Source: a bacterium
Lineage (GTDB): Bacteria; Myxococcota; UBA727; JAUIJE01
Length of the DNA stretch: 64,000 nt
Assembly (NCBI GenBank): GCA_030431455.1
Contig: JAUIJE010000003.1
Location: 672,850 to 736,849, forward strand
Reading direction: 5' to 3'
Shown: positions 36,180 to 44,035 of the stretch, piece after piece
How the letters are laid out: each line of letters opens with the position of its first letter
Numbering within the stretch: the stretch's first letter is position 1
Notes under the pieces: model-generated
Seen by the model: the letters and a program-made list of their open reading frames with translations, nothing else
Database searches by the model: none
What the model was told of the DNA's origin: nothing
Position numbers and translations under genes: made by a program

Positions 36180-37010
36180 ATGGTGATGACCATCCGAACC
36201 AACGTGTCTGCCCTGAACGGGCAACGCAACCTGAGTCGAGCCCAGATGGACCTCGACAGCGCGATGAGCAAACTCTCGTCCGGCTTCCGCATCACGCGCG
36301 CCGCCGACGATGCAGCAGGATTGGGCGTTTCGACCAACCTGCAAGCCCAGGTCCGCAGCTTCCGCCAAGCGGCCCGCAACGCCAACGACGCCCTGTCGGT
36401 GGTGCAGACCGCGGAAGCGTCGCTCAACGAGACCACCAGTCTGCTCACCCGCCTGCGCGAGCTGGCCATGCAGTCTGCGTCCGACGGCGTGGGCGCCACC
36501 GAGCGGGGCTTCATCCAAACGGAAGCGGCCCAGATCTTCGAGGAGCTCGATCGCATCGACGCCACCGCGGAGTTCAACGGGGCGCAGCTGTTCGGTGCCC
36601 CCGCGGCCCTGACCTTCCAGGTCGGCATCCGCGACACCGCCAATGACTTCGTGACCCTCGACACCACCGCGCTCAACGTCGACAGCGCCGCCCTCGCGGT
36701 GAACACCGTCGACCTCAGCGTCGACGCCACCACCTCGCGTGGTCACCTCACCGCCATCGACGCGGCCCTGGACCTCGTGTCCACCGCCCGCTCCGACCTC
36801 GGTGCCGTCGCCAACCGCGTGACCTCCATCATGAACACCATCGCGGTGTCCATCGAGGAGCTCTCCGCCGCCAACAGCCGCATCCTCGACGCGGACATCG
36901 CCGAGGAGTCCTCGCGCATGTCCGCCGCCCAGGTGCGGACGCAAGCCGGCGTGTCGGTGTTGTCGCAAGCCAACCAGGTTCCGCAGAACCTGCTGAAGCT
37001 TCTCGGTTGA
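36180..37010 (+). CDS. fliC: Flagellin 1 (short, D0-D1 type)
   Basis: 276 residues. The N-terminal helix has TIRTNVSALNGQRNLSRAQM and LSSGFRITRAADDAAGLGVS. The C-terminal helix ends ILDADIAEESSRMSAAQVRT and QANQVPQNLLKLLG. There is almost no variable D2-D3 domain, so the filament surface is minimal. A second flagellin at 37365 shares length and most motifs, so they are paralogues. AAGGAG precedes the start; the in-frame ATG at 36186 is an alternative. Confidence 0.95.
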   Translation: MVMTIRTNVSALNGQRNLSRAQMDLDSAMSKLSSGFRITRAADDAAGLGVSTNLQAQVRSFRQAARNANDALSVVQTAEASLNETTSLLTRLRELAMQSASDGVGATERGFIQTEAAQIFEELDRIDATAEFNGAQLFGAPAALTFQVGIRDTANDFVTLDTTALNVDSAALAVNTVDLSVDATTSRGHLTAIDAALDLVSTARSDLGAVANRVTSIMNTIAVSIEELSAANSRILDADIAEESSRMSAAQVRTQAGVSVLSQANQVPQNLLKLLG

Positions 37011-37364
37011 TATTTGAGCTGGTCCCTCAAGGGGCTCCGCGGTGCTCCCTTCTTGGGCACCGCGGGGCACCAACCCTGACGAGGAATCGACCGGCTTCGG
37101 GTATCGCCGAGGAGCTTCGGCTCCCGGCCGAAGCTCAGGTTGGCGCCGCCTGCGGGCGCACCACACATCAACCGGATCCGCGATCGTTGGGGCGTGATCC
37201 GCACAAAACGGAGGCTGCTTATATAGGCGCTTGATCTTGATCCCGGGTCGGGGACCCATGGGTTCGTTCCGTCGAAACGCGTGCCGATGTCTTGGTGCAA
37301 TCCAAGAAACACGCCCTCCTCGACAAGACCGAGGCCCAAGGGAAAACAACCAGGAGATCCAGAC
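37011..37364. other. Intergenic region between the two flagellins, with hairpins
   Basis: 354 bp without a gene. A strong stem at 37037-37045 with 37057-37065 (9 bp, 11-nt loop) lies 27 nt after flagellin 1 and may end its transcript, though no T-run follows. A second stem GAGCTTCGG/CCGAAGCTC is at 37112-37136. A TATATA element lies near 37217. A GCCGATGT at about 37281 resembles a sigma-28 -10 box, but no matching -35 is present. Confidence 0.5.
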
Positions 37365-38192
37365 ATGTTGTCCATTCGCACCAACGTCAGCTCGCTGTCC
37401 GCGCAGCGCAACCTGATGAACAACCAGAACCAACTCGACGGCTCGCTGAGCAAACTCTCGTCGGGTTACCGCATCACCCGCGCCTCCGACGACGCCGCCG
37501 GCCTCGGGGTGAGCACCAACCTCACCGCCCAGATCCGCTCCTACGGACAAGCGGTGCGCAACGCCAACGACGGCCTCTCCGTCGTGCAGACCGCGGAAGC
37601 GTCGATGAACGAGACCTCCGCGATCCTCACCCGCATGCGCGAACTCGCCATGCAATCTGCCTCTGACGGCATCGGCGCCACCGAGCGCGCGTACATCCAA
37701 GAAGAGAACACCGCGCTCATCGCCGAGCTCGACCGCATCGACTCGGTCACCGAGTTCAACGGACAGACGTTGTTCGGCGCCGCCGCGGCCCTGACCTTCC
37801 AGGTCGGCATCCGCGAGACCGCCAACGACTTCATCACCCTCGACACCACCGCGATGAACGTCGACTCGACGAGCCTCGGGGTCAACGGTGTGGACCTGTC
37901 CACCGACGCCGCGACCTCGCGCGCCGCGCTCGCCACCATCGACACCGCCATCGACAGCGTGTCGAACTTCCGCTCCGAGCTCGGCGCGGTGGCCAACCGG
38001 CTCACCTCGGTGGTGAACACCATCTCGGTGGCCAAAGAGTCCGCCTCCGCCGCCAACAGCCGCATCCGCGACGTCGACGTGGCCGAGGAGTCCTCGAACA
38101 TGTCCGCGAGCCAAGTGCTCATGCAAGCCGGCGTGAGCGTGCTCGCCCAAGCCAACCAAGCGCCCCAAGTCGCGCTCAAACTGCTCGGCTGA
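37365..38192 (+). CDS. Flagellin 2 (short, D0-D1 type)
   Basis: 275 residues from the ATG at 37365 with CAGGAG upstream; an earlier in-frame ATG at 37281 lacks support. Terminal domains match flagellin 1: SIRTNVSSLSAQRNLMNNQN and LSSGYRITRASDDAAGLGVS at the start, then IRDVDVAEESSNMSASQVLM and QANQAPQVALKLLG at the end. The middle (TLFGAAAALTFQVGIRETAN) is nearly shared too. Having two near-equal flagellins allows a composite filament or dosage. Confidence 0.95.
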   Translation: MLSIRTNVSSLSAQRNLMNNQNQLDGSLSKLSSGYRITRASDDAAGLGVSTNLTAQIRSYGQAVRNANDGLSVVQTAEASMNETSAILTRMRELAMQSASDGIGATERAYIQEENTALIAELDRIDSVTEFNGQTLFGAAAALTFQVGIRETANDFITLDTTAMNVDSTSLGVNGVDLSTDAATSRAALATIDTAIDSVSNFRSELGAVANRLTSVVNTISVAKESASAANSRIRDVDVAEESSNMSASQVLMQAGVSVLAQANQAPQVALKLLG

Positions 38193-38364
38193 TGCCGCGC
38201 CCTCTGGGTCCGCTGGGTTTGTCGAGCCCCAGCGGACCTAAGGCTCTCCATCATCACGGGCATTCTCTCCTAGCGGACCTCGGTCCGGGGGTAGGTGGTC
38301 TCTTCGGGGGCCACCTACTTTTTTTTAGGGGCTAGGCCCCTAAAACCCCTCTTTCTAGGGGCTG

Positions 38365-38389
38365 CGCCCCTAGGACCCGTCGTGACTTC
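38365..38389 (+). repeat. Left arm of a 25-bp perfect inverted repeat
   Basis: These 25 bases are the exact reverse complement of 39122-39146. With a 2-nt gap, the match extends to about 40 bp through the adjacent CAGCCCCTAGAAA. The arms enclose 732 bp of lower GC, a layout like a small mobile or invertible segment, though no recombinase or transposase is encoded. Confidence 0.8.
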
Positions 38390-39036
38390 CCTTTCCTTTT
38401 CACTCGAGGGCTACGCACCCTCGAGCTCCGCGCCTGGGGGCCTCCGGCCAGGCCCCCAGGACCCCCGGCCTTCGCTCAGGCGCCGCTTGGGCTTGGGGGC
38501 TTGAGCACGCGCACACTTTGCTTTCGACGAGGACCGCCGAGATTCAGGGCGTCCAAGACTCCGATGTCATTGCAGAGCGGAGGCGCCTTCATGGAAGAAT
38601 CTCGGCTTGGGGGTGAAAAGACGTCCTGGCCATTGGGCAGGAGATCCATCTCATTGGATGTTTCTGGGGCCCACGACCTTGAGGGTTGTGCCTCCGACGG
38701 GCTCCTGCTTCGCGAGTTTGGAGTTCGAAACCACAAGAGCACACAGACGCATACAGAGTCCCAAAACGCCGGGGAAACGTTGGCTCCTGAAACTGCGTCT
38801 AGCGCCTCGAGCCGAAAAGCTCGTTGGCGCCCCTCCCTCCATGTCATTGCTTTGTCGCTTCGCCTGCTTTTCGGCGGTGTGCATCGAACCCACAAGACCT
38901 CCGATCCAAATGCTGCGGACAAGCCCCCGGCGGCGTTGAGCCGGCCAGCGGGGGTCTCAGGGTGGCCATTCGTTCCGAATGGCTGAAGGCGAACTTCGTT
39001 CGCCCAGGCCTTTCTGGCCAAGGCCCCCTGGCGCAG

Positions 39037-39113
39037 GGTCCTAGGGGGCGCGTAGCCCCCTAGAAGAGAGTGAAATGACGTCGAGGGGTCCTAGGGGGCG
39101 CGTAGCCCCCTAG
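39037..39113 (+). repeat. Two 27-bp hairpin modules, 50 bp apart
   Basis: The 27-bp sequence at 39037-39063 recurs unchanged at 39087-39113. Each module is a stem-loop (CTAGGGGGC / GCCCCCTAG). They belong to the same family as the inverted-repeat arms. Confidence 0.85.
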
Positions 39114-39121
39114 AAAGACGT

Positions 39122-39146
39122 GAAGTCACGACGGGTCCTAGGGGCG
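39122..39146 (-). repeat. Right arm of the 25-bp perfect inverted repeat
   Basis: Reverse complement of 38365-38389. It lies about 200 bp before the fliD start. See the left arm for the extended match. Confidence 0.8.
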
Positions 39147-39347
39147 AACAGCCCCTAGAAACCAAGGGGAGCTCGAGGGCAAAGCCCTCGAAAGCAAAGG
39201 TTGGTGCACCACATGCACCCAATGCATGTGAAGCACCAACAAGCGTCAAGACCTTGACGCTTGTTTCCCCCCGAAGGGGAAACAAAGTCCGCAGGCCGGG
39301 TCTCCGATCCGGGGCGTGACGTGCCGATGACCCAGACGGAGGTAGAG

Positions 39348-40709
39348 ATGGAAGCGACATTTCGCGCGGGTGGATTGGCCTCAGGGCTCGATTCCAACTC
39401 CATCATCGACTCTTTGGCCGACATCCAGCGCAACACCATCCGCCAGATGGAGAAGCGCCAGGAGGCCTTCAAGATCCAGCTCAGCGGCATCGGCAACCTC
39501 AAGAACAAGATCGAAGCCCTGCACACCGCGACGTCCAAGCTGTCGGAAAACGGGGTGCTCGCGTCGTCGATCACCAGCGGGGCCGCGGGCTTCACCGCGG
39601 TGGCCGAGGACGGGGCGGTGGCCGGGACCTACGACGTGATGGTCACCAACCTCGCCCGGGCGGCCAAGGCCCGGACCGCGGTGGGCTTCACCGACAGCGG
39701 GGCGCCGGTGACCGGCGGCAACCTCTCGATCAACGTGGGCGGGACCATCACCGACGTGCCCATCGCTGACGGCGACGCGCTCTCGGACGTGGCGTTCAAG
39801 ATCAACCAGTCCGGCGCCAATGTCACAGCATCGATCGTCAGCGACGGGGTCAACAGCTACCTCTCGGTGACCACCAACGAGACCGGCCATGAGATCGGGC
39901 AGCCCCCGGGCTCGGCGCTGTCCATCACCGAGACGTCCACCGGCAGCCTGGGCCAACCCCTGGGACTGAGCGTCATCCAGCAAGCGGAGAACGCGACCTT
40001 CGAGGTCGACGGCCTGGCCATCGAGCGCCGGTCCAACACCGTCACCGACGTGGTGCCCAAGACCACCCTCACCCTCAACCAGGTCACCGCCGCGCCGGAG
40101 GAGCTCAAGATCCAACGGGACCTCGAGGGCACCAAAGAAGCGCTGCAGACCTTCCTCGACGCCTACAACGCCCTCAACGAGCTCATTCAGGGTGACCTCG
40201 ACGTCGACGAAAACACCGACCGCCAAAAGACATTGGCGGGGGACCCCTCGCTGCGCAGCCTCCAGACCCGGCTCAAGCAGATCATGACCGTCGAGGTCGC
40301 GGCCGCGGGCACCGACATCCGCACCCTCGTCGACATCGGCATCAAATCTGAAAAGGACGGCTCCCTCACCCTCGACGAGGGCACCCTCAAAGAGGCCCTG
40401 GCCCGGGACGAGTCCGCGGTGCGCGCGGTCTTCGCCGCCACCGGGGGCATCGCCGAGCAAGTCGAGAACCTCCGCGATGTGCAAAACGACGCCGACGACG
40501 GGGTGCTCTCCGCGCGCCAGGAAGGGCTCAACGCCCGCCTCGAGCAACTCGACCTCGACATCGCCAACCAGGAGCTTCGCATCGAGAAGTTCCGCGAGAC
40601 CCTCATCGCGAAGTTCACCGCGATGGAAGAAATCGTCAGCCGGATGAACTCCATGAGCGACTTCATCTCCCAGCTCAAGTTCCCAGGCTTCTCCTCAGGG
40701 GATAAGTGA
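39348..40709 (+). CDS. fliD: Flagellar filament cap protein FliD (HAP2)
   Basis: 453 residues from the ATG at 39348, which has GGAGG 5 nt upstream and gives the family N-terminus (TFRAGGLASGLDSNSIIDSL). An earlier ATG at 39327 is possible. A middle region has LNQVTAAPEELKIQRDLEGT. The C-terminal coiled coil includes MEEIVSRMNSMSDFISQL. FliD forms the pentameric cap that folds flagellin at the tip. fliS follows with an overlapping start. Confidence 0.95.
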   Translation: MEATFRAGGLASGLDSNSIIDSLADIQRNTIRQMEKRQEAFKIQLSGIGNLKNKIEALHTATSKLSENGVLASSITSGAAGFTAVAEDGAVAGTYDVMVTNLARAAKARTAVGFTDSGAPVTGGNLSINVGGTITDVPIADGDALSDVAFKINQSGANVTASIVSDGVNSYLSVTTNETGHEIGQPPGSALSITETSTGSLGQPLGLSVIQQAENATFEVDGLAIERRSNTVTDVVPKTTLTLNQVTAAPEELKIQRDLEGTKEALQTFLDAYNALNELIQGDLDVDENTDRQKTLAGDPSLRSLQTRLKQIMTVEVAAAGTDIRTLVDIGIKSEKDGSLTLDEGTLKEALARDESAVRAVFAATGGIAEQVENLRDVQNDADDGVLSARQEGLNARLEQLDLDIANQELRIEKFRETLIAKFTAMEEIVSRMNSMSDFISQLKFPGFSSGDK

Positions 40710-41116
40710 TGAAAAAGGCCGAACAGTACGCCAAGACCCAAGTCCTCACCGCCTCACCGGCGCGGCTCTTGGTCCTCCTCCTCCGCGCTTGCCGCCGCAA
40801 CATGGCCGAAGCCCGCCGTCACCTCGAGAACGGTGATCGCAAGAGCGCCCAGGACCCGATCAACAAGGCCTCGGAGATCGTCTACGAGCTCTGTCGCACC
40901 CTCGACCCCCAATACGACAAGGCCCTCTGCGACAACCTCGCCGACGTCTACGCCAATGTCAGTGCGCGGTTGCTGCGGGCCCAGACCACCCACGACGCGT
41001 CCCACATCAAGGAAGCCGAGTCGCTGTTCAACCCCGTGGCCGACGCCTTCGAGGACGTCATCGAGGACCTCGGCGACACCATGCCCTCCCCCGACGACGC
41101 GCGGGTGTCGCCATGA
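40709..41116 (+). CDS. fliS: Flagellin chaperone FliS
   Basis: 135 residues, typical size. The N-terminal stretch YAKTQVLTASPARLLVLLLR is the FliS signature, followed by ARRHLENGDRKSAQDPINKA. The protein is helical. FliS binds the flagellin C-terminus and delivers it to FlhA. The ATG overlaps the fliD stop, and the stop overlaps the next start. Confidence 0.94.
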   Translation: MKKAEQYAKTQVLTASPARLLVLLLRACRRNMAEARRHLENGDRKSAQDPINKASEIVYELCRTLDPQYDKALCDNLADVYANVSARLLRAQTTHDASHIKEAESLFNPVADAFEDVIEDLGDTMPSPDDARVSP

Positions 41117-41415
41117 GCGCGGACGCCAAGGCCGTCATCGACAACCTCCGGGGCCTGAGCGACTGCCTCGCGGCCGAGGACTACGCCCGGGCGGTGGCCT
41201 ACGTGCGCGAAGCCGAGGCCTGTTTGCACGCGGCCCACATCGGCCCCGAGGACAAAGAAGAGATCGCCCACACCCTGCGGGCGGCGATGCACGAGGCCGA
41301 GGTCCGCCGGGAAGACATCCAGGGGCAGCTCAACGCCAACCACCAGACCCGCTCCGCGGTGCGTCGCTACGGACGGGGATTCACCGCCGGACACCGGGCC
41401 TACGGAGACCGATAA
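41113..41415 (+). CDS. FliT-like small helical protein
   Basis: 100 residues, all helical and charged (LRGLSDCLAAEDYARAVAYV, then LRAAMHEAEVRREDIQGQL). It sits where fliT normally does, directly after fliS with an ATGA overlap, and its size suits a FliD chaperone. I see no diagnostic FliT motif, so the name is positional. The tail is Arg/Gly-rich (RRYGRGFTAGHR). Confidence 0.5.
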   Translation: MSADAKAVIDNLRGLSDCLAAEDYARAVAYVREAEACLHAAHIGPEDKEEIAHTLRAAMHEAEVRREDIQGQLNANHQTRSAVRRYGRGFTAGHRAYGDR

Positions 41416-41418
41416 GCC

Positions 41419-42186
41419 ATGGACAAGGGCAGTATCATTGGATTCATCCTCGCCGCGATCCTGATCTTGGGGTCGATGGCGCTGGGCGGGTCCATCTTGA
41501 TGTACGTCGACGTCCAGTCGGTGCTCATCGTGTTCGGCGGGACGGTGGCCACCACCTTGGCCAAAGAGCGCATGGAGGTGGTGATGGGGGCCTTCGCGGT
41601 GGCCAAGAACGCCATCTTCGACCAGGGACATGACCTCGACGTGGTCATCACGAGAATTGTGGAACTCTCGAAGAAAGCCCGGGAGTCGGGGGTGTTGGCC
41701 CTCGAGTCCGAAGAGGTGCCCACCGACTTCATGAAGAAGGGCCTCCGCCTCGTCACCGACGGGGTCTCGTCGGAGGAAATCGAAGAGGCCCTGGAGATGG
41801 AGCGCATCTCGTTGCTGCGCCGGCACAAGCGCGGCCGCGACGTGTTCAAGTTCATGACCGGCATCGCCCCCTCCATGGGCATGATCGGGACCCTGATCGG
41901 TCTGGTGGCCATGCTCCAGACCTTGGACAACCCCGCCGCCATCGGCCCGGCCATGGCCGTGGCCTTGTTGACCACGCTCTACGGCGCGTTGGTGGCGTTC
42001 GTGATTTGCCAGCCCATCGCCGAGAAGCTCGCCTCCCGCACCGACGAGGAAGCGGTGTCGATGGAGGTGGCCTTGCGCGGCTTTGCCGCCATCGCCCGGG
42101 GCGATCGGCCGGTGCTCATCCAAGAGAAGCTTGAAGCATTTTTGCTGCCCAAGGTGCGCGCGGCCAAGAAGGCGGCGGAGGGCTGA
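41419..42186 (+). CDS. motA: Flagellar stator protein MotA
   Basis: 255 residues with four transmembrane helices. The N-terminal DKGSIIGFILAAILILGSMA, the LIVFGGTVATTLA segment and the GIAPSMGMIGTLIGLVAML helix pair are diagnostic. The cytoplasmic loop has the charged GLRLVTDGVSSEEIEEALEM region that meets FliG. MotA with MotB forms the proton (or sodium) channel that drives rotation. It is followed by motB after 3 nt. Confidence 0.96.
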   Translation: MDKGSIIGFILAAILILGSMALGGSILMYVDVQSVLIVFGGTVATTLAKERMEVVMGAFAVAKNAIFDQGHDLDVVITRIVELSKKARESGVLALESEEVPTDFMKKGLRLVTDGVSSEEIEEALEMERISLLRRHKRGRDVFKFMTGIAPSMGMIGTLIGLVAMLQTLDNPAAIGPAMAVALLTTLYGALVAFVICQPIAEKLASRTDEEAVSMEVALRGFAAIARGDRPVLIQEKLEAFLLPKVRAAKKAAEG

Positions 42187-42189
42187 TCG

Positions 42190-42918
42190 ATGGAAGAAGA
42201 AGTCGAAGAGGGACTACCAGCGTGGATGGGCACCTTCGCGGACTTGATGAGTCTGCTGCTCACCTTCTTCGTGCTTCTGCTCTCCTTCGCCAACATGGAC
42301 ATCATGAAGTTCGAGGGCATGGTCGGCTCCATGAAGGAGGCCTTCGGGGTGAAGTTCAAAGACCCCGGCGACCACCTCGGGTTCACGGACTCCATCGTCG
42401 CCCTGTTCGACGAAGAGTCGGTGGCCGAAGAGACCATGGCCGAGAACGAAGACCGGCTGTCGGGTGAGCTCAAGCGCATCTCCACCCAACACCAGGTCGC
42501 GGGCTCGGTCAGCGTGCTCAGCGGCAAGGGCGGCATCATCGTGCGGGTGGACGGCAAGATGTTGTTCAGGCCCGGCGAGAGCGACGTGGCCCCGGCGGCG
42601 TTCGTGTTCCTCGACGAGATGGCCGCGGTGATGCGGCAGTTCGAATACGACGTATCCGTCGAGGGCCACACCGACTCCACCGCCCGGGGCAAGAGCCACC
42701 GCTCCAACCTGCCCCTGGGGGCGGCCCGGGCCAACAGCGCGGCCCAATACCTCGTCGGGGCCGGGGGCGTGCCCGCGGCCCGCATGTCCATCGTGAGCTA
42801 CGGGGACAGCAAGCCGGTGGACGACAACAACACCGCCAAGGGCCGCGCCCGCAACCGGCGCATTGAGTTTGTCTTTCACCGCCAAGAGCCGCGCAGCCCC
42901 AACTCGACCAACCGCTAG
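42190..42918 (+). CDS. motB: Flagellar stator protein MotB
   Basis: 242 residues. A single N-terminal transmembrane helix holds the essential Asp in WMGTFADLMSLLLTFFVLLL. The C-terminal OmpA-like domain has VSVEGHTDSTARGKSHRSNL and MSIVSYGDSKPVDDNNTAKG, then RARNRRIEFVF, which bind peptidoglycan. MotB anchors the stator. The coupling ion cannot be read from sequence. A four-base gap precedes the HDOD gene. Confidence 0.96.
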   Translation: MEEEVEEGLPAWMGTFADLMSLLLTFFVLLLSFANMDIMKFEGMVGSMKEAFGVKFKDPGDHLGFTDSIVALFDEESVAEETMAENEDRLSGELKRISTQHQVAGSVSVLSGKGGIIVRVDGKMLFRPGESDVAPAAFVFLDEMAAVMRQFEYDVSVEGHTDSTARGKSHRSNLPLGAARANSAAQYLVGAGGVPAARMSIVSYGDSKPVDDNNTAKGRARNRRIEFVFHRQEPRSPNSTNR

Positions 42919-42922
42919 GACA

Positions 42923-43897
42923 ATGTCTATGTACAACCGCAAGGAGTTCAAGGGCGACTTTTCCATCACCAGCAGCGACAACCCGCTCGCGGACAAGCTC
43001 GCCGACGACATGCGCGAATGCATGAACAGCCACCGCTGTACCCCCCCCATGCTCCCCGGGGCGGCCCTGGAGGTCATGCAGCTCGCGCGCACCCCCGAGC
43101 CGGACTTCAAGGCCATCGCGTCGTCGCTGGAGAAGGACCCCCTGCTCGCGGCCCGGGTGCTGCGCACGGCCAACACCGCCCTGTTCGCGTCCGGGGGGCG
43201 GATCGATTCCATCCGCCACGCCCTCGTGCGCCTGGGGGTGGGCACGGTCCGCAACCTCGTGCTCCAAGAAGCGATGAACCTCCGCGTGTTCCGCTCGCGC
43301 ATCTACCGCCAAGAGGCGGAGGGCGTGCGTGTACATTGTTTCGCGACCGCCTTGGCCGCGCGCTCGGTGGCGGAGTACACCCCGCTGTCCCCCGAGTACA
43401 TGTACATGGTGGGGCTGCTCCACGACGTCGGGCTCGTGCTCGGCCTCGGCGCCCTCGAGGTCCTGGCCGGCCCCAAAGAGATCACGCCCTTTCCCTCGGC
43501 GGTGTACTGGCCTGCGCTGATTGCGACCCACGAGGAGGCCAACGGCCTGATGTGCACCCGGTGGAACATGCCGCCCGAGCTCACGTTGCTGCTCTCGCAG
43601 CACCACCACGTCATGCTCGGCGGCCAGCCCCACCCTGGACTCGCGGTGCTCGCCCTCGCCGAGGTGTTCGCCGACCTGCGCGGCTTCGGGGTCACCCGGC
43701 GCGGCAGCCGCCCGATGAAACAAACCGGCCGCCGGCCCGACGAGCGGCCTCAGCAGGTCATCGAAGAGGCCCTCACCGCCCTCGACCTCAGCGAGCTCCA
43801 GTTTGACGCTGCGCGTCAGCGGGTGGATGCGGTCTTCCTCGAGGCGTTCGGACAGCGGCCGGGCGATCCCGGGACGGCTTCTTCGGCGGGGGCATGA
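42923..43897 (+). CDS. HDOD-domain signalling protein
   Basis: 324 residues from the ATG at 42923; 42929 is also possible. The HDOD core spans residues about 30-225: PMLPGAALEVMQLARTPEPD, then ALVRLGVGTVRNLVLQEAMN and YMVGLLHDVGLVLGLGALEV. HDOD proteins are relatives of HD phosphohydrolases that usually lack catalysis and act in signalling or second-messenger pathways. It starts 4 nt after motB, so it is probably in the motAB operon and may tie motor function to a signal. Confidence 0.88.
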   Translation: MSMYNRKEFKGDFSITSSDNPLADKLADDMRECMNSHRCTPPMLPGAALEVMQLARTPEPDFKAIASSLEKDPLLAARVLRTANTALFASGGRIDSIRHALVRLGVGTVRNLVLQEAMNLRVFRSRIYRQEAEGVRVHCFATALAARSVAEYTPLSPEYMYMVGLLHDVGLVLGLGALEVLAGPKEITPFPSAVYWPALIATHEEANGLMCTRWNMPPELTLLLSQHHHVMLGGQPHPGLAVLALAEVFADLRGFGVTRRGSRPMKQTGRRPDERPQQVIEEALTALDLSELQFDAARQRVDAVFLEAFGQRPGDPGTASSAGA

Positions 43898-44035
43898 TCG
43901 CTGGTATCGTCGTTCTTTCAGTGGGTTAGGCAATCAGGCCGACCGTGTGAGGCCATCGGGCCGGCCGTGTGGGGGCACGGCATGAAACCTCTGATTGCTG
44001 GAATGTCTCTGATTGTCTTGCAGAAGGATTGGCTG

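Larger units (their letters stand above)
38193..39347. repeat. 1.15-kb hairpin-rich region between fliC2 and fliD
   Basis: No supported gene. Both ends are packed with inverted repeats built on CCTAGGGGC...GCCCCTAGG: AGGGGC-TAG-GCCCCT near 38329, AGGGGC-TGC-GCCCCT near 38357, an 11-bp stem CCTGGGGGCCT/AGGCCCCCAGG near 38434-38461, and stems at 39037-39063, 39087-39113 and 39135-39160. Further stems include CTCGAGGGC-AAA-GCCCTCGA near 39171, CAAGCGTCAAG/CTTGACGCTTG near 39239 and GTTTCCCC/GGGGAAAC near 39263. The middle (about 38490-39000) is visibly less GC-rich than the genes and shows no convincing frame on either strand. Confidence 0.75.

Noticed and set aside
37281..37288. GCCGATGT as a sigma-28 -10 box for flagellin 2
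   Set aside because: No TAAA-like -35 at the right distance; it could be chance.
38476..39021. Open frames on both strands in the fliC2-fliD gap (161 and 181 codons)
   Set aside because: No family motif, no ribosome site, and composition unlike neighbouring genes; they end within repeat modules.
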